From: Mycobacteriaceae bacterium
Lineage (GTDB): Bacteria; Actinomycetota; Actinomycetes; Mycobacteriales; Mycobacteriaceae
Direction: 5' to 3'
DNA length: 10,138 nt
Assembly: GCA_013362555.1 (NCBI GenBank)
Contig: JABFVX010000086.1
Location: 1 to 10,138, forward strand
The notes under the pieces were generated by a model, which made no database searches, was not told the origin of the DNA, and saw nothing but the letters and a program-made list of their open reading frames with translations. A program made the position numbers and the translations under genes. Positions within the stretch are counted from its first letter, which is position 1, and each line of letters opens with the position of its first letter. Shown here piece after piece: positions 7,700 to 10,138 of the stretch.

Positions 7700-8527
7700 T
7701 CAGCGGTGGAATTCGCCGCAGTCGACGGTCAGCATCTGGCCGGTCACGGCCGAGGCGAGGTCGCTGGCGAGGAACAGCGCGGCGCGGGCGACTTCCTCCG
7801 GTCCGGCCAGCCGGCGCAGGTCGGTGGGCGCCGCCTTCTCCCGGTAGATGTCGTCGTGCGTCACGCCCGCCTGGATTGCCAGCCAGTCGAAGTAGGCCTT
7901 GTTGAGATCCTCGTAGATGTAGGACGGCGCGACGCTGTTCACCCGGATCCCGCGCGGGCCCAGTTCGGTCGCGAGCGAAGACGCCAGATGCTGCAAGGTT
8001 CCTTTGGACAGTTTGTAACCGGAGTACTCCGGCTGCGAGCTGTAGCTGACGCACGAGTTCAGCATGATCACCGAGCCGCCCGAGGCGGCGAGAGCGTCGG
8101 CGAACAGCGCCGTCAGCCGCAGTGGCGCAAAAACATTCGTCTCGTTCGCCGTGCGGAGGTCGTCGAGTGCGATCGTGGAGACGGGATTCATCGGCGGAAT
8201 GGCGAAGGCATTATTGATGAGGCAGTCCACCGTGCCGAACTCGGCGACCGCGCGCTCGGCCAGCGTTGTGCGCTGCTGCTCGTCGGTGATGTCGGTCCGC
8301 ACGATGAGCGCCTTGCGCCCGTGCGATTCGACGAGCTCAGCCATCTCTTCCAAGCGGCGCTCGGTCCGGCTGGCCAGGACCAGGTCCGCGCCCATCATGG
8401 CCGCCTCCGCGACCAGCGAGCGACCGAGGCCGGGCCCGACCCCGGAGATCACGACAACCTTGCCCTGCAGCAGTGGAACCGGCTCATACCGTTGCGCGGG
8501 CGCGGTCGGATGGGCGGCAGCGGTCAC
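7700..8527 (-). CDS. Short-chain dehydrogenase/reductase (SDR)
   Basis: A 275-residue classical-type SDR, cytosolic, that would use NAD(P) to oxidise or reduce an alcohol or ketone. The cofactor loop is SGVGPGLG (28-35), a serine variant of the usual TGxxxGxG. D79 is in the adenine-contacting position, and NNAF (105-108) replaces the usual NNAG. The catalytic tetrad is visible: N131, S158, Y171 and K175, with the correct 13-residue Ser-Tyr spacing and YxxxK. The segment GPRGIRVNSVAPS after it is typical. The first 20 residues are an extra N-terminal extension. The start is GTG at 8527 with a strong GGAGGAGGA ribosome binding site just upstream. It is the first gene of a two-gene leftward unit and faces a TetR gene across an 84-90 base promoter region. 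The substrate cannot be told from sequence. Confidence 0.88.
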   Translation of the reverse strand: MTAAAHPTAPAQRYEPVPLLQGKVVVISGVGPGLGRSLVAEAAMMGADLVLASRTERRLEEMAELVESHGRKALIVRTDITDEQQRTTLAERAVAEFGTVDCLINNAFAIPPMNPVSTIALDDLRTANETNVFAPLRLTALFADALAASGGSVIMLNSCVSYSSQPEYSGYKLSKGTLQHLASSLATELGPRGIRVNSVAPSYIYEDLNKAYFDWLAIQAGVTHDDIYREKAAPTDLRRLAGPEEVARAALFLASDLASAVTGQMLTVDCGEFHR

Positions 8528-8547
8528 GCTTCCTCCTCCAACCAGCA

Positions 8548-8594
8548 GTTACACAGTGTAACGGCTTAGTTATGACACACTGTAACGACTTAGG
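8548..8594. promoter_or_regulatory. Twin operator in the divergent SDR/TetR promoter region
   Basis: A perfect 15-bp dyad GTTACACAGTGTAAC lies at 8548-8562. A second copy in the same orientation is at 8572-8586, matching 12 of 15 positions, with centres 24 bp apart. The similarity continues as a direct repeat: 8551-8570 and 8575-8594 agree at 17 of 20 bases. The region lies between the SDR start (8527) and the regulator start, so it is the natural binding site of the TetR protein, which would control both itself and the SDR operon. Possible promoter pieces overlap it, for example TTACAC at 8549 and TATGAC at 8571 spaced 16 bases on the plus strand, but these are weak matches. Confidence 0.7.
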
Positions 8595-8617
8595 TCGACA
8601 CCGACAAGGGGATGTCC

Positions 8618-9193
8618 GTGACTGCACGCCATCGATTGGGTCCGCACCGCGATCCAGCCGTTGACCAGGCGGTCCTCGAAGCCGCCCGGCAGCTGCTCGT
8701 CGAGCGCGGCTACGCCGCGACGTCCATCGAGGCCATCGCGGCCAGGGCGGGCGTCAGCAGACCCGCCGTCTATCGCCGGTGGCCCAGCCGGGTGCACTTG
8801 ATCGCTCAGGCGGTGTTCCCGTACGTCGGCGACGACGATGTCGCGGGCGACCTCGCCGCCGAGGTCAAGAAGATCATCCGGGGAACCTTCCAGCTCTTCG
8901 ACTCCCCCGCCGCCCGTTCCGCAATGCCTGGCCTGATGGCCGAGATGCGGGCCGACCCGATGCTGTACGAACAACTTTCGGCCCGGCTCAACACCCCGAC
9001 ACGGCACGAACTCGCCGAGTACCTGCGCACCGGCGCGGCGCGCCCGGCCCTGGACCCGAATATCCTGCTCGACACGATCGCCGGGGCCGCACTGTTCGCC
9101 ATGTGCATTCGCGACATTCACAGCGCCGAGACCTTCGCCTCCGCCCTGGAGGACCTGCTGCTCTACGGCCTGCTGGGTGAACGACCCGAGTGA
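8618..9193 (+). CDS. TetR-family transcriptional regulator
   Basis: A 191-residue one-component regulator. The N-terminal helix-turn-helix is clear: AVLEAARQLLVERGYAATSI, then EAIAARAGVSRPAVYRRWPS, then VHLIAQAV, covering about residues 13-65 and closely matching the TetR consensus. The C-terminal ligand-binding domain is divergent, as usual. It is divergent from the SDR and amine-dehydrogenase-like pair and faces a twin dyad, so it is most likely their ligand-released repressor. The frame opens at ATG 8612, but the AAGGGG at 8606-8611 touches that codon directly. GTG at 8618 is spaced 6 bases from it, so I use 8618; the longer form adds only two residues. A long palindrome begins 26 bases after the stop. 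Confidence 0.88.
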   Translation: MTARHRLGPHRDPAVDQAVLEAARQLLVERGYAATSIEAIAARAGVSRPAVYRRWPSRVHLIAQAVFPYVGDDDVAGDLAAEVKKIIRGTFQLFDSPAARSAMPGLMAEMRADPMLYEQLSARLNTPTRHELAEYLRTGAARPALDPNILLDTIAGAALFAMCIRDIHSAETFASALEDLLLYGLLGERPE

Positions 9194-9218
9194 CGGGCCG
9201 AGCCCCTCACCTCCAGAG

Positions 9219-9279
9219 CCTCCTCCAGAATGACCCGTGACGTGCGCTGAGCGCACGTCACGGGTCATTCCGGAGGAGG
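9219..9279. repeat. Near-perfect 61-bp palindrome, copy 2 of the GACCCGTG family; probable terminator
   Basis: Arms of 29 bases (9219-9247 and 9251-9279) match at 28 positions around the loop TGA. The single mismatch is A9227 against C9271. The element follows the TetR stop by 25 bases, so it probably ends that transcript. Its right arm finishes in GGAGGAGG, five to six bases before a GTG at 9286, and the left arm begins with the complementary CCTCCTCC. In a read-through RNA the ribosome binding site would therefore be locked in the stem. A GGAGG also closes the arm of copy 3, where no rightward gene follows, so this may be part of the repeat and not a selected translation signal. Confidence 0.8.
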
Positions 9280-9285
9280 TAAGCA

Positions 9286-9702
9286 GTGCCGTATGGTCGG
9301 GATGTGACTGTTTCTCGAGTTCTTGCCGTCGTGATGGCCGCGGGCACACTGGCGCTGGCCGTGCCGTCGTTCGCGAATGCCGCAGCGACCGTGCAAGTCA
9401 TCGGCGGCCGGGAGCGGATCAAAGTGACCGTCAGCGGCACCCAGTACCCGGTGGAGCACTGCCTGGTGGACCCGGACGCCGACGGACGCACGCAGAGCAT
9501 TCCCATGCGCCCCAACGGAATCCTGCGCGTAGACAACCAGCGGCCCGGAGCGCACCGGGTGATGGTGTGGTGCCCCCAGGGCGGCGTCGTCTATCGCGGC
9601 CAGGTCGACGTGCAGCCGGGCAATCCGGCACTGGAACTGCAGGACCAGCTGTTCGCCGCCACCGGCAGCGGCGACCGCGTCTCCGACCCCACCCTGCGCT
9701 GA
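9286..9702 (+). CDS. Small secreted protein of unknown function with two cysteines
   Basis: I do not recognise the family. The 138-residue product has an N-terminal signal peptide: SRVLAVVMAAGTLALAVPSF followed by ANAA, with cleavage likely after an Ala near position 32. The mature part is about 105 residues and probably beta-rich (alternating VQVIGGRERIKVTVSG and MVWCPQGGVVYRGQVDV patterns). It has exactly two cysteines, in EHCLVDP and VWCPQGG, which could form one disulfide outside the cell. Two starts are possible. GTG 9286 has GGAGGAGGT at 9272-9280, but that sequence lies in a palindrome arm. GTG 9304 lies six bases after TATGGT, the layout of a leaderless transcript, and gives a more typical signal peptide (MTVSRVLAVV). 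I list the longer form without being able to decide. It converges on the AraC-type gene across a 77-bp palindrome. Confidence 0.68.
   Translation: MPYGRDVTVSRVLAVVMAAGTLALAVPSFANAAATVQVIGGRERIKVTVSGTQYPVEHCLVDPDADGRTQSIPMRPNGILRVDNQRPGAHRVMVWCPQGGVVYRGQVDVQPGNPALELQDQLFAATGSGDRVSDPTLR
9292..9297 (+). promoter_or_regulatory. Possible -10 box for a leaderless secreted-protein transcript
   Basis: TATGGT at 9292-9297 is followed by CGGGAT and GTG at 9304, the same box-to-start distance as in front of the TcpC-like gene. If used, transcription would begin outside the upstream palindrome and the protein would start at 9304. A TTCCGG at about 18 bases upstream is only a poor -35. This competes with the start at 9286, whose coding sequence would contain this box. 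Confidence 0.3.
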
Positions 9703-9712
9703 GCGCACGCCA

Positions 9713-9789
9713 AGGCACATAAACCTCCAGAATGACCCGTGGAGTGCGTCGGACGCACTCCACGGGTCATTCTGGAGGTTTATGTGCCT
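9713..9789. terminator. Perfect 77-bp palindrome, copy 3 of the GACCCGTG family; bidirectional terminator
   Basis: The 38-base arms (9713-9750 and 9752-9789) are fully complementary around the single centre base G9751. The element fills the gap between convergent genes: it begins 11 bases past the stop of the secreted-protein gene and ends on the first base of the AraC-type stop triplet (9789-9791, read leftward). A hairpin would form equally in both RNAs, so it can stop transcription from either side. Neither strand has a T-tract after the stem. The outer arm parts (AGGCACATAAACC) are unique to this copy, while the inner part carries the family core. Confidence 0.8.
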
Positions 9790-10138
9790 CAACCGAGATG
9801 GCGGCGCCGGTATGCCGCAGGCGGACAGTCGAAGTGGGCGCTGAAGGCGCGGCTGAAATGCGCCGCGTCCGGCATGCCCCACCGAGCGCCGATCGCGCTG
9901 ACCGGAACGGCGGCGAATGCCGGATTGCACAGGTCGTCTTGGCAGCGCTGCATTCTGGCGTGTCGAATCCGTTCCGTGACCGTCGTTCCCGTCATGGCGT
10001 AGAGGCGGTGCAGGTGGCGCAGCGACACGAAGACGCCCGCGGCGACGGCGGCAGGCGCCAGCGCCGGATCGGCGAGATTGGCGTCGATGTAGGCGTCCGC
10101 GGCCGCCCGGCGCGCCTGCGCGGTCTCGTCGTTGTACG
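9789..10138 (-). CDS. AraC-family regulator, C-terminal DNA-binding part (cut by the right edge)
   Basis: The frame stays open from the stop at 9789 to the right edge, so this is the last 115 or so residues of a longer leftward gene. Upstream of the first start-like codon (GTG 10028) the translation continues as DETAQARRAAADAYIDANLA and PALAPAAVAAGVFVSLRHLH, so 10028 is not the real start. The visible part is an AraC/XylS double helix-turn-helix: the first is PAAVAAGVFVSLRHLHRLY, and the second is VSAIGARWGMPDAAHFSRAF, then SAHFDCPPAAYRRRH. The missing N-terminal half would bind the effector, so its signal and targets are unknown. It converges on the secreted-protein gene. Confidence 0.88.
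   Translation of the reverse strand, partial: YNDETAQARRAAADAYIDANLADPALAPAAVAAGVFVSLRHLHRLYAMTGTTVTERIRHARMQRCQDDLCNPAFAAVPVSAIGARWGMPDAAHFSRAFSAHFDCPPAAYRRRHLG

Noticed and set aside
8570..9349. Leftward 259-codon frame opposite the TetR gene
   Set aside because: It runs through the palindrome and opposite a textbook TetR helix-turn-helix, and has a glycine/arginine-rich composition without motifs.
6530..9789. CRISPR or tandem repeat array
   Set aside because: The three palindromes are kilobases apart, differ in sequence and lie at gene ends, with no regular spacers or cas genes.
1..10138. tRNA, rRNA, insertion sequences, phage att sites or replication origin
   Set aside because: I saw no cloverleaf, transposase motif or paired direct repeat of att type, and almost all bases belong to coding genes or the described gaps.

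Overview
The DNA is very GC-rich, uses GTG starts freely and codes densely in short operons. Together with the gene families present, this points to an actinobacterium. A mycolic-acid genus such as Nocardia is my best guess, but that is inference and no marker gene proves it.

The left two thirds (about 1-6470) is one leftward operon for a conjugative type IV secretion apparatus. In transcription order it holds a TcpC/VirB8-like assembly protein, a tiny two-helix membrane protein (VirB2/TrbC-like position), a 151-residue two-helix protein (VirB3/PrgI-like position), an 829-residue VirB4-type ATPase and a 739-residue TrbL/VirB6-like channel protein. The last four genes overlap or nearly touch. 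A further gene appears to start in the last few bases at the left edge. No relaxase, coupling protein, integrase, tRNA or att site lies in the window, so this is the channel-building part of a larger conjugative element or plasmid.

The middle (6592-9193) is a small metabolic cassette: a leftward SDR dehydrogenase and NAD(P)-dependent amine-dehydrogenase-like gene pair, and a divergent TetR-family regulator. Their 84-90 bp shared promoter region holds a perfect 15-bp dyad and a partly decayed second copy 24 bp away. This is a self-contained TetR-controlled catabolic unit with unknown substrate.

The right end holds a small secreted two-cysteine protein of unknown function (rightward) and the C-terminal DNA-binding part of an AraC-family regulator (leftward, cut by the window edge).

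The most striking non-coding signal is a family of three long intergenic palindromes (6530-6580, 9219-9279, 9713-9789). They share the core GACCCGTG...CACGGGTC, and the inner arm bases differ between copies but still pair. The last is a perfect 77-bp palindrome between convergent genes. All three sit just past stop codons, so they probably end transcription. One also carries a strong Shine-Dalgarno-like sequence in its right arm. Two genes (the TcpC-like gene and perhaps the secreted protein gene) have a TAnnnT box six bases before a GTG, the layout of a leaderless actinobacterial transcript.
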